From Thermophilibacter immobilis (GTDB lineage: Bacteria > Actinomycetota > Coriobacteriia > Coriobacteriales > Atopobiaceae), in assembly GCF_015277515.1 (NCBI RefSeq), contig NZ_CP063767.1, forward strand, positions 868,001-932,000: a stretch of 64,000 nucleotides of DNA, in the 5' to 3' direction. This document shows positions 44,014 to 52,488 of this stretch, piece after piece. The translations under genes were made by a program, and so were the position numbers. How positions within the stretch are numbered: the stretch's first letter is position 1; the number at the start of each line of letters is the position of its first letter. The notes beneath the pieces were generated by a model. The model did no database searches, was not told where the DNA came from, and saw only the letters and a program-made list of their open reading frames with translations.

Positions 44014-46119
44014 ATGTGGATTGAGTTCTGGGGCGCCTGCGCCCTGGCGTGCGCCCTGCTGTTCGCCCCCGGCTTCGTCGTCCTCAGGGCGCTGCGTGTC
44101 TCCGTCGCCCCTTCGTTCGCCCTGGCGCCCCTGCTCTCGATAGCCGCCTACGGAGTCATGGGCATGATCCTCGCGTGGGTGGGCGTTCCCGCCACGACCG
44201 CGACCGTCGCGCTTCCGCCGCTCGGAGCATCCCTCGTGCTGCTCGCGGTCCTCGCGCATCGCCGCCGCGACCCCGACCGCCGCGTCGGCGCGACAGCGGC
44301 GAAGGCCCCCGAGCTGTTCGTCTCCGGAGCCCACGAGCTGCCCATTTTCTGCCTCTACGTGGTCATGGGCGTCGCCGTGACGTGCGTGATGCTCGTCTCC
44401 AACCTCGACGGGCCCGCCTCGTTCATTCAGGCCTGGGACAACGTCGCCCACTTCAACCTCGTGCGCAGCATGTCCGAGTCGCATGTCTGGTCGACCCTCA
44501 CGACGACGTACTACCCTGGCGTCGCCGCGGGCATCGACCCCTTCGCGAGCTCCACGGGATCCTACTACCCGGTGGCGTGGCACCTCGTCGCGGTCATGCT
44601 CGTCGACGCCCTGGGGGTTCCGGTCACGCTCGCGGCCAACGCGACCAACGTGGTGATCGTGGCCCTCGTCTACCCCTCCAGCGCCTACGCCCTGCTGCGG
44701 GTCGCGTTTCCCCGGCGCCAGCGCGTCGTCGCGTACGGGGCCCTGTGCTGCCTCGCCTTCGCCTCCTTTCCCTGGAACATGATCGTGCGCTGGACGCTCT
44801 ACCCCAACCTCATGTCCTTCGCGCTGCTTCCGGCCGAGGCCGCGGCGCTCATGGCTGCGATCGGTCCGTCTCGCTCCGCGCGCACCCGTCTCATCGCCGC
44901 GTCCGTCTCCCTGTGCGGCGGGGTGACGCTCTTCCTGACGCAGCCCAACGCCGTCTTCTCCGTGGCCATCCTCCTGGTGCCCTACCTGGCCTGGCGGCTC
45001 TGGGAGCACCACGCGCCCGCCATCGGCGGTCGCAGGGCGCTCGGCTACGTCGCGCTCTTCCTGGGCCTGGCGGCGCTCGTCTGGGTGACGCTGTACCAGG
45101 CGCCCTTCATGCAGGCGGTGGTCCAGTACTTCTGGCAGCCCATGATGGGGCTCCACGATGCCGTCGAGGGCGTTCTCGACGCGTCCTTCGTGGGAGGCAA
45201 GTCGCAGAGCGCGCTCGCCCTCCTGCTGCTCCTGGGGGTCGTCGCGGGCTGCGTGCGTCCCTGCAACCGATGGCTGGTCGCCTCCTTCGCCTTCTCCGCG
45301 GTGCTGTTCGTGGTCGCCGTCTCGGGCGACGACGTCCCGCTCAAGCACCTCCTCGCGGGATTCTGGTACACCGACCCCTACCGCGTGGCGGCGATGACGG
45401 CCATCTACGCGGTGCCGCTCGCGTCCCTGGGGCTGCAGGTGACTGCCGACGGCGCGGGACGGGTGGTCTCGGCGCTGACCGACCGCCTCCTCGCGGGCAG
45501 GTTCCGCATCGCCCCCCAGCGCGTGGTGTCCATCGTCCTCGCGGCCCTGTTCGTCGTGGGCGTCTTTGGAGCCGCCGCCGCGGCCGCGCCGTGCACCGCG
45601 CAGGCCGGTGCGGACGACGATGCCGACGAGCTGGCGGCGATCTCACAGCAGATGGTCAACAAGAACTACGCCGGGGGGCGCGCAGGATACAACGCCGAGA
45701 AGAGCGCGTTCGTGGACCAGGTCCTCGCCCTCGTGGGCCCCGACGCGGTGGTGCTCAACGAGCCCTACGACGGCTCCGTCTACGCCTATGGCGTGAACGG
45801 TCTCAACGCCTACTATCGCTACATGTCCGGCTACGGCACGGGGGGAGAGACCCGTCAGAGCAGGTCGCTTCGCCTGGCGCTCTCCAAGCTCTGCGGCCTC
45901 TCGCGACCGGACGTCGCCTCGGCCCTCGCGCAGGACGACGTCCAGTACCTCATGATCCTGGACCAGTACGGGGACCTGGGCGGACAGTTCCCGCCCTATG
46001 AGCCCGCACAGTGGATCGGCATCGAGTCGGTCACCGACGAGACTCCCGGCTTCGAGGTGCTCCTGTCGCAGGGGCGCATGCGCCTGTACCGCATCGTGGG
46101 CACGCAGGGGACGGAGTAG
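44014..46119 (+). CDS. Large polytopic membrane protein, DUF6541-like
   Basis: 701 aa from ATG 44014 (AAGGAGACGAGG upstream). About 14 membrane helices in the first 540 residues, with an external loop DNVAHFNLVRSMSESHVWSTLTTTYYP and a SSTGSYYPVAWHLVAV motif; a soluble C-terminal domain (about 550-700) follows. The layout matches DUF6541 membrane proteins of Actinobacteria, which resemble GT-C glycosyltransferases. The position at the start of the glycopolymer locus fits a lipid-linked sugar transferase on the outer membrane face. Function inferred only. Confidence 0.65.
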   Translation: MWIEFWGACALACALLFAPGFVVLRALRVSVAPSFALAPLLSIAAYGVMGMILAWVGVPATTATVALPPLGASLVLLAVLAHRRRDPDRRVGATAAKAPELFVSGAHELPIFCLYVVMGVAVTCVMLVSNLDGPASFIQAWDNVAHFNLVRSMSESHVWSTLTTTYYPGVAAGIDPFASSTGSYYPVAWHLVAVMLVDALGVPVTLAANATNVVIVALVYPSSAYALLRVAFPRRQRVVAYGALCCLAFASFPWNMIVRWTLYPNLMSFALLPAEAAALMAAIGPSRSARTRLIAASVSLCGGVTLFLTQPNAVFSVAILLVPYLAWRLWEHHAPAIGGRRALGYVALFLGLAALVWVTLYQAPFMQAVVQYFWQPMMGLHDAVEGVLDASFVGGKSQSALALLLLLGVVAGCVRPCNRWLVASFAFSAVLFVVAVSGDDVPLKHLLAGFWYTDPYRVAAMTAIYAVPLASLGLQVTADGAGRVVSALTDRLLAGRFRIAPQRVVSIVLAALFVVGVFGAAAAAAPCTAQAGADDDADELAAISQQMVNKNYAGGRAGYNAEKSAFVDQVLALVGPDAVVLNEPYDGSVYAYGVNGLNAYYRYMSGYGTGGETRQSRSLRLALSKLCGLSRPDVASALAQDDVQYLMILDQYGDLGGQFPPYEPAQWIGIESVTDETPGFEVLLSQGRMRLYRIVGTQGTE

Positions 46120-46168
46120 GGTACGGTCCACCCTCCCGTGGGCCGCAAGCTCTGCCCCGCACCCCTGT

Positions 46169-46202
46169 GTTCAAATTACTTCATAATCTAAATATATTGA
46201 AC
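46169..46202. promoter_or_regulatory. 34-bp operator GTTCA-N23-TTGAAC, copy 1
   Basis: GTTCA (46169-46173) and TTGAAC (46197-46202) with exactly 23 bp between, AT-rich interior with ATTACTTCATAAT. The same spacing occurs before two licC-licA fusion genes (52378-52411 and 61409-61442). It lies 96 bp before the nucleotidyltransferase start. Confidence 0.7.
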
Positions 46203-46298
46203 ATAGCGTATGCTGGAAGGCATGGATTTTCGGGCCGCGCGCCCGCGCGCCGTGCGCCCTCGTCGGGCCCCGGGGCAATCCGAAGGATGGAGACGCAG

Positions 46299-47042
46299 AT
46301 GAAGAAGTATCAGGCGATACTCATGGCGGCGGGCGTGGGCAGCCGACTCTCGGCCCACACGCGCAAGCCCAAGAGCACCCTCGGCATAGACGACCAGGAC
46401 GGCGAGACAATCATCGGGCACACGTGCCGGCAGCTCAGCGAGCGCGACTTCAAGATCAACGTCGTGGTGGGCTATCGCAAGGAGAGCGTCAAGGTGCAGC
46501 TCCGAGACTGGCCCGTCCGCTTCTACGAGAACCCCTTCTACCGCGTTACCAACTCGATCGGCTCGCTGTGGTTCGCGCGCGAGGCCCTCGTCCACGCCCA
46601 GGAGAGGGGCCAGGACGTGCTTCTGGCCAACGCGGATGTCTACTTTGGCGAGGACCTCGTCGACCGTCTCATGCTCTGCCCCGACGGACTCGTGATGTTC
46701 GGTGACTCGTCGCGCACCAAGGTGGGTGACTACTTCTTCAGGACCAACGACCAGGGCATGCTCGTGGGCAACGGCAAGGGGCTCGACGTCTCCGAGCGCA
46801 CCTGCGAGTACGTGGGCATAGCCAAGGTGGCCAGCGAGATGCTCCCCTCCTTTATCGCCCAGCTCGACTACCTGATCTGGAACGGGAAGTTCGACATGTG
46901 GTGGGAGGACGCGTTCTACAGCTTCAAGGAGATGGCTCCCGTCAGGGTCCTGGACGCGGAGGGCTCCTTCTGGGGCGAGGTCGACACAATCGAGGACTAC
47001 CAGCGCATCCTCGACCACACGGCGGGCGGTGAGGGGCGATGA
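46299..47042 (+). CDS. LicC/PntC-like CTP-dependent nucleotidyltransferase
   Basis: 247 aa from ATG 46299 with GGATGGAG upstream; ATG 46287 is an alternative. The N-terminal loop AILMAAGVGSRLSAHTRKPKSTLGI is the nucleotidyltransferase signature, followed by NVVVGYRKESV, FYRVTNSIGSLWFAREAL and NADVYFG, as in phosphocholine cytidylyltransferase LicC and 2-aminoethylphosphonate cytidylyltransferase PntC. Metal ligands include the Asp of NADVYF and GEVDT near the end. It overlaps the next gene, a class V aminotransferase, by four bases. In some bacteria PntC is fused to such an aminotransferase, so the substrate may be 2-aminoethylphosphonate. Confidence 0.78.
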   Translation: MKKYQAILMAAGVGSRLSAHTRKPKSTLGIDDQDGETIIGHTCRQLSERDFKINVVVGYRKESVKVQLRDWPVRFYENPFYRVTNSIGSLWFAREALVHAQERGQDVLLANADVYFGEDLVDRLMLCPDGLVMFGDSSRTKVGDYFFRTNDQGMLVGNGKGLDVSERTCEYVGIAKVASEMLPSFIAQLDYLIWNGKFDMWWEDAFYSFKEMAPVRVLDAEGSFWGEVDTIEDYQRILDHTAGGEGR

Positions 47043-48166
47043 ACGCCATGACCCAAGGGACCGACAAGACCGACAAGACCGCGCTGCGTCCAGAGGTCCT
47101 CTTCACGGTGGGTCCCACCCAGATGTCCCCCCAGACCCTCGCGTGTGCGGGGCGTCAGGTGCCCTACTTCAGAAACCAGGCCTTCTCTGACGTGGTCCTG
47201 GAATGCGAGCGATTCGTCCTGGAGTTCGCGCACGCCCCCCAGGGCTCGCGGATGGTGCTCCTCACGGCGAGCGGAACCGGTGCCATGGAGGCCACGGTCA
47301 CGAACTGCCTCGACGCGTCCGACCGGGCCCTCGTGATCGTGGGCGGCGGCTTCGGCAGACGCTTCTCGGCGCTGTGCGAGCGCCACGGGATAGCCCACGA
47401 CGACCTCGAGCTGGATTCTGAGGAGGCGCTCACGCAGGAACGCCTAGCCGCCTTCGAGGGCGCGGGGCACACGGCCCTTCTGGTCAACCTCCACGAGACC
47501 TCGACCGGGCAGCTCTACGACCTGCCCATGCTCTCAGACTTTTGCCAGCGTAACCAGATGACACTCGTCGTGGACGCTATCAGCTCGTTTGCCGCAGACA
47601 GGATCGACATGGCCGCCTCCTGCATAGACGCACTCATCGTGAGCTCGCAGAAGGCGCTCGCGCTCGCCCCGGGGATCTCCCTCGTGCTGCTCTCGCCGCG
47701 CATGCTGGAGGAGCGCGTGGCGCGCATCACGTCGCCGACCCTCTACTTCGACTTCGCCGACTACCTCGTCAACGGCACGAGGGGCCAGACCCCCTTCACC
47801 CCTGCCGTGGGAATCGTCTACGAGCTGCTCGAGCGGCTGCGGCGTATCGATGCCTCAGGTGGGATTGACACGGAGGTCGCGCGCACCCGCACTTTAGCCA
47901 GGGACTTTCGCGGCCGCATCGCTGAGCTGAACGTGGGGGCGCCGAGCTTTCCGATGTCGAACGCCCTGACGCGCGTGATCTTGCCCAAGCCGGTGGCGGG
48001 CGAGACGGTCAGAGCGCTCGCGGAGGAGGGGCTCTTCGTGAACCCCTGCGGCGGTGTGCTCGGCGAGCGATGCTTTAGGGTGGCGCACATAGGCGACCTG
48101 AGTGAGAAGGACAACGCGCAGCTGGTCATAGCCCTTGGCGAAGTGCTGGAGAGCCTGGGAGCCTAG
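47039..48166 (+). CDS. Class V aminotransferase, AEP transaminase-like
   Basis: 375 aa. PLP fold type I: FTVGPTQMSP, LLTASGTGAMEATVTN (cofactor phosphate loop), NLHETSTGQL, LVVDAISSFA and the Schiff-base Lys in IVSSQKALALAPG. It is closest to the PhnW / serine-glyoxylate group. Translationally coupled to a PntC/LicC-like gene, it could interconvert phosphonoacetaldehyde and 2-aminoethylphosphonate. No phosphonate-biosynthesis genes (PEP mutase, decarboxylase) are in the window, so the substrate remains open. It ends convergently with the next gene, sharing its stop bases. Confidence 0.75.
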   Translation: MNAMTQGTDKTDKTALRPEVLFTVGPTQMSPQTLACAGRQVPYFRNQAFSDVVLECERFVLEFAHAPQGSRMVLLTASGTGAMEATVTNCLDASDRALVIVGGGFGRRFSALCERHGIAHDDLELDSEEALTQERLAAFEGAGHTALLVNLHETSTGQLYDLPMLSDFCQRNQMTLVVDAISSFAADRIDMAASCIDALIVSSQKALALAPGISLVLLSPRMLEERVARITSPTLYFDFADYLVNGTRGQTPFTPAVGIVYELLERLRRIDASGGIDTEVARTRTLARDFRGRIAELNVGAPSFPMSNALTRVILPKPVAGETVRALAEEGLFVNPCGGVLGERCFRVAHIGDLSEKDNAQLVIALGEVLESLGA

Positions 48167-48525
48167 CGTCTCCGGCGGTTCTCGCGTCCCCCGCGCTCGT
48201 CCGCCTCGCGCAGCGCCTCGGTCTGCGTGAGGGTGGTGAGCTTCTTTTTGAGCGTCGTGATCTTCTGATCCTGCGTGAGCGTGCGCACGAGCAGAACGAT
48301 GATGCCGCAGAAGAAGATGAAGTTCGAGGGAGAGCCAAATCCCAGCAGGTCAGAGGCCGCATAGGCAATGCCGGGAAAGACCGCGACCAAAAGCAGCGCA
48401 AGGGAGAGCCCCAGCCAGAAGATGGAGTCCACGATCTCGAGCCCGGCCTTCCTGATTCTGCGTATGACAACGACCAGGACGAGGACGGAGAAGACGAAGA
48501 GGGAGACTCTAAGCAGACCGGTCAT
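48163..48525 (-). CDS. DUF2304 membrane protein
   Basis: 120 aa with three membrane helices (about 5-22, 33-52, 66-85) and a basic coiled C-terminus (TLKKKLTTLTQTEALREADERGGRENRRRR). DUF2304 proteins commonly sit next to family 2 glycosyltransferases such as the one encoded immediately upstream (6-bp gap), and are thought to be their membrane partners or flippase-like helpers. Confidence 0.75.
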   Translation of the reverse strand: MTGLLRVSLFVFSVLVLVVVIRRIRKAGLEIVDSIFWLGLSLALLLVAVFPGIAYAASDLLGFGSPSNFIFFCGIIVLLVRTLTQDQKITTLKKKLTTLTQTEALREADERGGRENRRRR

Positions 48526-48531
48526 GTGAGA

Positions 48532-49212
48532 TCACCTGAACCACTGTGCGAGGAGGATGGACGTGCAGGCGCGCGCCATGTAGGAGACGGAGCGCGCGAG
48601 GCCGAGGTAGCTCTCGCCGGCCTGACGCTCGCGCATCTGCACTTGGACCTCGCGCACCTTTGCCCCGTGGCGCATGAGGTAGGCCACGGAGTCGGGCTCG
48701 GGCCCAAAGTCGAAGCGCCGCGCGAACTCCTGCATCATCCTCCGGTTGTACAGGCGCATGCCCGACGTGGGGTCGGTGAGGGTCTGGCCGGTGGTCAGGC
48801 GAATGATCACCGTGAGCAGGCGGGACCCGATCATGCGCGCCGAGAGGGACTTCTGCTCGTCCACGAACCTTGAGCCTATGACGATGTCCGCGCCCGCGCG
48901 GTCCATCTCGTCGACCATCTGGGCCACGTGGTCGGGAACGTGCTGTCCGTCTGCGTCGAACTGGATGACCGCGTCGTAGCCGTGGGCCAGGGCATACTTG
49001 ACGCCGGTCTGGAAGCCCCCTGTGAGACCGAGGTTGGTGGGGTGGCTCACGAGGTTGTAGCCATGCTCGCGGCAGACGGCCTCGGTGGCGTCGGAGGAAC
49101 CGTCGTTCACGATGAGGTAGTCGCAGCCGGTGCGGGCAGAGACGAACTCCTCGACCGTGGGCACGATCGACTCCTGCTCGTTGTACGCCGGGATTATCGC
49201 AAGTACGTTCAT
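48532..49212 (-). CDS. GT2 glycosyltransferase, DPM1/GtrB-like
   Basis: 226 aa, GAGGAG before ATG 49212. The N-terminus MNVLAIIPAYNEQESIVPTVEEF, the YLIVNDGSSDAT motif, LVSHPTNLGLTGGFQTGVKYAL and VIQFDADGQHVPDHV are the polyprenol-phosphate sugar transferase pattern; DPTSGMRLYNR follows. No C-terminal membrane helices, so it probably works with the adjacent DUF2304 protein. It likely transfers a sugar from an NDP-sugar to undecaprenyl phosphate. Confidence 0.87.
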   Translation of the reverse strand: MNVLAIIPAYNEQESIVPTVEEFVSARTGCDYLIVNDGSSDATEAVCREHGYNLVSHPTNLGLTGGFQTGVKYALAHGYDAVIQFDADGQHVPDHVAQMVDEMDRAGADIVIGSRFVDEQKSLSARMIGSRLLTVIIRLTTGQTLTDPTSGMRLYNRRMMQEFARRFDFGPEPDSVAYLMRHGAKVREVQVQMRERQAGESYLGLARSVSYMARACTSILLAQWFR

Positions 49213-49306
49213 GGGGTCGGGGAACTCCTCGGGAAGTCGCGAGTCAATCCCACCTACTATAGCCAATTCTGCTGACGGAAAGCCGCCAGGGGGTTGCCTC
49301 TCGCGC

Positions 49307-50512
49307 CTACTCCACGACCTCGTCCGCCGCCTCCAGCTCCTCGGCCTTCCTGACGGCGAGCAGGTTGGCGAACGCCACGGCGCAGACTCCCGCGACGAGC
49401 TTTCCCACCAGCACCGGGACGATGAGCGAGGGCTGGAAGTTCGCCGTGAACGAGAGGTGGTCGCCAAAGAGGAACGCGGAGCACACGGCAAAGGCCAGGG
49501 TGATCACCTTGTCGCGGGCCTTGAGGTCCTTGACCATGGAGAGCAGGGCCAAGACGTTTGCCGAGCCGGCGAGCAGCCCCGCCGTGGCGTCCGAGGAGAG
49601 CCCCACGAGGCCGCCTACCTTGGCGAGCGGGCGTGCCAGGTAGCGCCTGATGAGATACACCATGGGGAAGGCGCCGCACAGCATCATGGCGATCGCGCCG
49701 GAGACCTCGAGCGCACGGAAGATGTCGGTCTCGTCGGCGATGATGGGCTCGAACCCGAACGAGCCGAACGCCGTGGTGAAGAAGCCGGTGAAGTACTCGA
49801 TGACCACGAGCACGAACACGATCTTGAAGGCGGACTCCATCACGCGCCCGAACACGATGAACCCCTTGATCATGGCATCGGGCTTGAACTTCAGGCCCAG
49901 GGCCAGGGCGCCGCAGATGATGATTAGGGGGACGAGGTTGTGGGCTATCTGCGCGAAGCTGAGCGCGAGCTGGTAGGTCGCCGGCGCGTTCGTGGAGACC
50001 ATCTCGCGGATCAGCGGGTGGGAGAGGGCGATGATGACGCTCGAGACCAGCACGCCTACCGGAATGGCAAGAAGCCCGCTCATGACGCCGAGGGCCAGAT
50101 ACTTCCGGTCGCGCTTCTCGAGCATCTTGAGGGCCACGGGGACGGTGAAGACGATGGTCGCGCCGGCCATGTAGCCGGTCATCATCGCCATGATCCAGCC
50201 CTCGCGTGTCTGGGCGAGGGCGTCGGCCAGTTGGTAGCCGCCCATGTCAACGGCAATGAAGGTGGTCGCCGCCATGGCCGGGTCCGCGCCGAGCGCCGCG
50301 TAGGCGGGGCCAAAGACCGAGGAGACGAACGCCGTCAGGTAGGGGGCCGAAGCCATGATGCCGGCCACGGGCAGGAATATGGGGCCAATCGAGTCGATGC
50401 CCTCCACGAACTGCTGCCCCAGCTCACTCTCCGGCCTAATGACCGAGGCGAGCGCCCCGACCAGCGCGCACGCCATGATGACGTACACGACGACGGTTCC
50501 GATTATCTCCAT
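49307..50512 (-). CDS. eutH: EutH-type ethanolamine permease
   Basis: 401 aa with about ten membrane helices. EutH family sequence: ESELGQQFVEGIDSIGPIFLPVAGIMASAPYL, FIAVDMGGYQLADALA, FGDHLSFTANFQPSL. EutH imports ethanolamine. No ethanolamine ammonia-lyase or microcompartment genes are near; instead it follows, with a 31-bp gap on the same strand, a LicC-LicA fusion gene. So imported ethanolamine (or choline) may be used for polymer decoration, not catabolism. Confidence 0.88.
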   Translation of the reverse strand: MEIIGTVVVYVIMACALVGALASVIRPESELGQQFVEGIDSIGPIFLPVAGIMASAPYLTAFVSSVFGPAYAALGADPAMAATTFIAVDMGGYQLADALAQTREGWIMAMMTGYMAGATIVFTVPVALKMLEKRDRKYLALGVMSGLLAIPVGVLVSSVIIALSHPLIREMVSTNAPATYQLALSFAQIAHNLVPLIIICGALALGLKFKPDAMIKGFIVFGRVMESAFKIVFVLVVIEYFTGFFTTAFGSFGFEPIIADETDIFRALEVSGAIAMMLCGAFPMVYLIRRYLARPLAKVGGLVGLSSDATAGLLAGSANVLALLSMVKDLKARDKVITLAFAVCSAFLFGDHLSFTANFQPSLIVPVLVGKLVAGVCAVAFANLLAVRKAEELEAADEVVE

Positions 50513-50543
50513 GCGTGAGTTCCCCTCGCTCGGACAGACAGGA

Positions 50544-52322
50544 CTAGGACACGTGGGCCATCTGCGAATACAGCTCCAGGGCTGCGGTCGAGTACTCCTT
50601 CGTGGCTCGGTACCACAGGTACAGCCACTCGCCCACGGGGTCTCCCTTGGACTCCTTGTAGAGGGCCCACACGAACCAGTAGTAGGCGGAGAGCCCCACG
50701 TAGGCGAGGCAGTGCCGGTACTCCTGCGCCGTGGGCTCCCGGCCAAAGTACCGCGCGATCGCCTGGTCCGCCTCGGCGCGGTCGTAGTCGGAGCAGCAGA
50801 TGAAGGTCCCCAGGTCGGAGGCATAGTCCGACATGGCGGAATACTCCCAGTCGATGAGGTACATCTCGTCGCCCCGCACCAGGAAGTTGGGACCGTAGAA
50901 GTCGTTGTGGCACAGGCACGCCGCGACGCCGTCGGCGCGGACGCACGCGCTCAGGCGCTCGGCCCGTCCCTTGAGCTTCTCGAAGTCGGGAAACGAGGGG
51001 TAGCGACGCTGGCCGAGCATGCGGACGAGCCCCTGTGCCTCCTCGTAGATGGCAAACGTCCACTCGGAGGACTCGCCGCTCGCATGAAGACGCCTGATGA
51101 GCTCCATGGCGTGGGCCACCTGGCCCTGGTCGTGGTAGTCGAACGGCTCGCAGCCGTCCACGAAGCGCGATATCTTCCAGCCCTTGTCGGGGTCCTGGTA
51201 GATGAAGGTGTCGTCGATGCCGAGCCTCTTTGCGACCGACTGCGAGTACGCCTCGCTCCTGCGGTTGATGATCTCCTCGGTTCCGGCGCCGGGGTGGCGG
51301 TACACGTAGGGGGTCGAGCCCACCGTGAAGCGGAAGGAGAGGTTGGTCAGCCCCTCCTTGATGGGGACGATGCCCTCCACGTCGTCGCGGGTGCAGTCGA
51401 GCGTGCGGCAGATGTTGTCGAGGATTTCGGAGTCCACGTTCTGCAGGAAGTCGTGGTCGAACTCCTTGAGGTCGGCCAGGGAGTCGAACTCGTAGATGAC
51501 GCCCGGCTCGTAGGGGCGCAGCACCATAGAGAGGTCCTTGAGATGGTCGACGTAGATGTCCTCCCAGAGCTTCTGCGCGGTCTCGGGTCGGTCGTACTCC
51601 TGCTCGAGTATCTCAACGAAGCGCCGGGAGAAGCTCCGGTCGAAGTAGACGTGCCCGAGCATCCCGTAGCTGTCGGAGCCGCCCACGGTGACGTTGACGA
51701 TGCGCCCGTTCGTGCCCGTGCCCATGCAGTACTCGTCGGTCGGTCCCGCGAAGTAGGTCCCGGAGTAGTAGGCCTCGTACACGTAGGGCTCGAACACGTT
51801 CTGGGTGAAGTAGTCGTCCGAGGAGCAGACGTAGGTGTTGCCCAGCTGCTCGCGCACAAGCATGAGCGTCGAGTTGTTGTTGCGCGCGGCGTACTCCTCG
51901 TTCACGCGTATCTTCACGCCCAGGAGGTCCTCCAGGTAGAAGAAGGCCTCCTTCATGTAGCCGACCACCACGGTGATGTCGGCGATGCCGGCGGCCTGGA
52001 GCTGGCGTATCTGGCGCTCGATCAGGACCTCGCCGCGCACCTTGAGCACGCCCTTGGGCCTCTCGTACGAGAGGGGAGCGAAGCGCGTGGAGAGGCCTGC
52101 GGCCATGATGACCGCGTTGTCGACCTTGTAGGGCGCAAGCGCGGCCAGCCCGTCAGACGTGACGCGGAAGCCGTCTGCAAGGCTTCGGTCCGACAGCGCG
52201 CGATACGTCTTGTTCACGAGCCCGAGCGAGAGCCCCGTCTTGTCCGCAAGGTCGCGCTGCGTGTGCGCGGACTCGCCCAACAGGGCGACGAGCACGTTGA
52301 ACTCGTTGCGAGATAGTCCCAT
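50544..52322 (-). CDS. wHTH-LicC-LicA fusion (paralog A)
   Basis: 592 aa. Residues 1-62: winged helix (EFNVLVALLGESAHTQRDLADKTGLSLGLVNKTYRAL). Residues 68-300: cytidylyltransferase with VIMAAGLSTRFAPLSYERPKG at about 71-91, then LIERQIRQLQAAGIADITVVVGYMKE and NTYVCSSDDYF. Residues 315-592: choline/ethanolamine kinase fold with the catalytic HNDFYGPNFL near 472 and IDWEYSAMSD. One protein thus could sense, phosphorylate and CDP-activate an amino alcohol. First gene of an operon with eutH, which hints at ethanolamine. Two paralogs lie at 57746-59521 and 59547-61373. Confidence 0.87.
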   Translation of the reverse strand: MGLSRNEFNVLVALLGESAHTQRDLADKTGLSLGLVNKTYRALSDRSLADGFRVTSDGLAALAPYKVDNAVIMAAGLSTRFAPLSYERPKGVLKVRGEVLIERQIRQLQAAGIADITVVVGYMKEAFFYLEDLLGVKIRVNEEYAARNNNSTLMLVREQLGNTYVCSSDDYFTQNVFEPYVYEAYYSGTYFAGPTDEYCMGTGTNGRIVNVTVGGSDSYGMLGHVYFDRSFSRRFVEILEQEYDRPETAQKLWEDIYVDHLKDLSMVLRPYEPGVIYEFDSLADLKEFDHDFLQNVDSEILDNICRTLDCTRDDVEGIVPIKEGLTNLSFRFTVGSTPYVYRHPGAGTEEIINRRSEAYSQSVAKRLGIDDTFIYQDPDKGWKISRFVDGCEPFDYHDQGQVAHAMELIRRLHASGESSEWTFAIYEEAQGLVRMLGQRRYPSFPDFEKLKGRAERLSACVRADGVAACLCHNDFYGPNFLVRGDEMYLIDWEYSAMSDYASDLGTFICCSDYDRAEADQAIARYFGREPTAQEYRHCLAYVGLSAYYWFVWALYKESKGDPVGEWLYLWYRATKEYSTAALELYSQMAHVS

Positions 52323-52340
52323 GAGAGTTCCCTTCGTCCA

Positions 52341-52370
52341 AGCATTCTGAAGGGAGTTTAAGCATTCTGA
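52341..52370. promoter_or_regulatory. Direct repeat AGCATTCTGA, 20-bp period, upstream of paralog A
   Basis: AGCATTCTGA at 52341-52350 and again at 52361-52370. The corresponding region before paralog C (61374-61401) has the same frame, TTTCTGAAGAGAGTTTAGG then TAATCTGA. Confidence 0.6.
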
Positions 52371-52377
52371 CGTTTGA

Positions 52378-52411
52378 GTTCAACGGATAACATAATTTTT
52401 TTAGTGTGAAC
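52378..52411. promoter_or_regulatory. 34-bp operator GTTCA-N23-TTGAAC, copy 2
   Basis: On the minus strand GTTCA (52411-52407), 23 bp, TTGAAC (52383-52378), 56 bp before the paralog A start. Confidence 0.7.
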
Positions 52412-52447
52412 GGGGGTGGGGCGCGCGGAATCCGGGCGTCCCACCCC
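52412..52447 (-). terminator. GC-rich hairpin downstream of the LtaS-like gene
   Basis: GGGGTGGG-type arms 52412-52420 and 52439-52447 pair; an AT-rich but mixed tract follows on the minus strand. Probable end of the 54-56 kb operon. Confidence 0.45.
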
Positions 52448-52488
52448 TGTCATCTCCCGGGCAAAGACAGCGTCGTTGCGTCCAGCCC

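Noticed and set aside
49307-50512. Ethanolamine utilisation (eut) catabolic operon
   Set aside because: Only the permease is present. No EutBC lyase, cofactor reactivase or shell proteins flank it.
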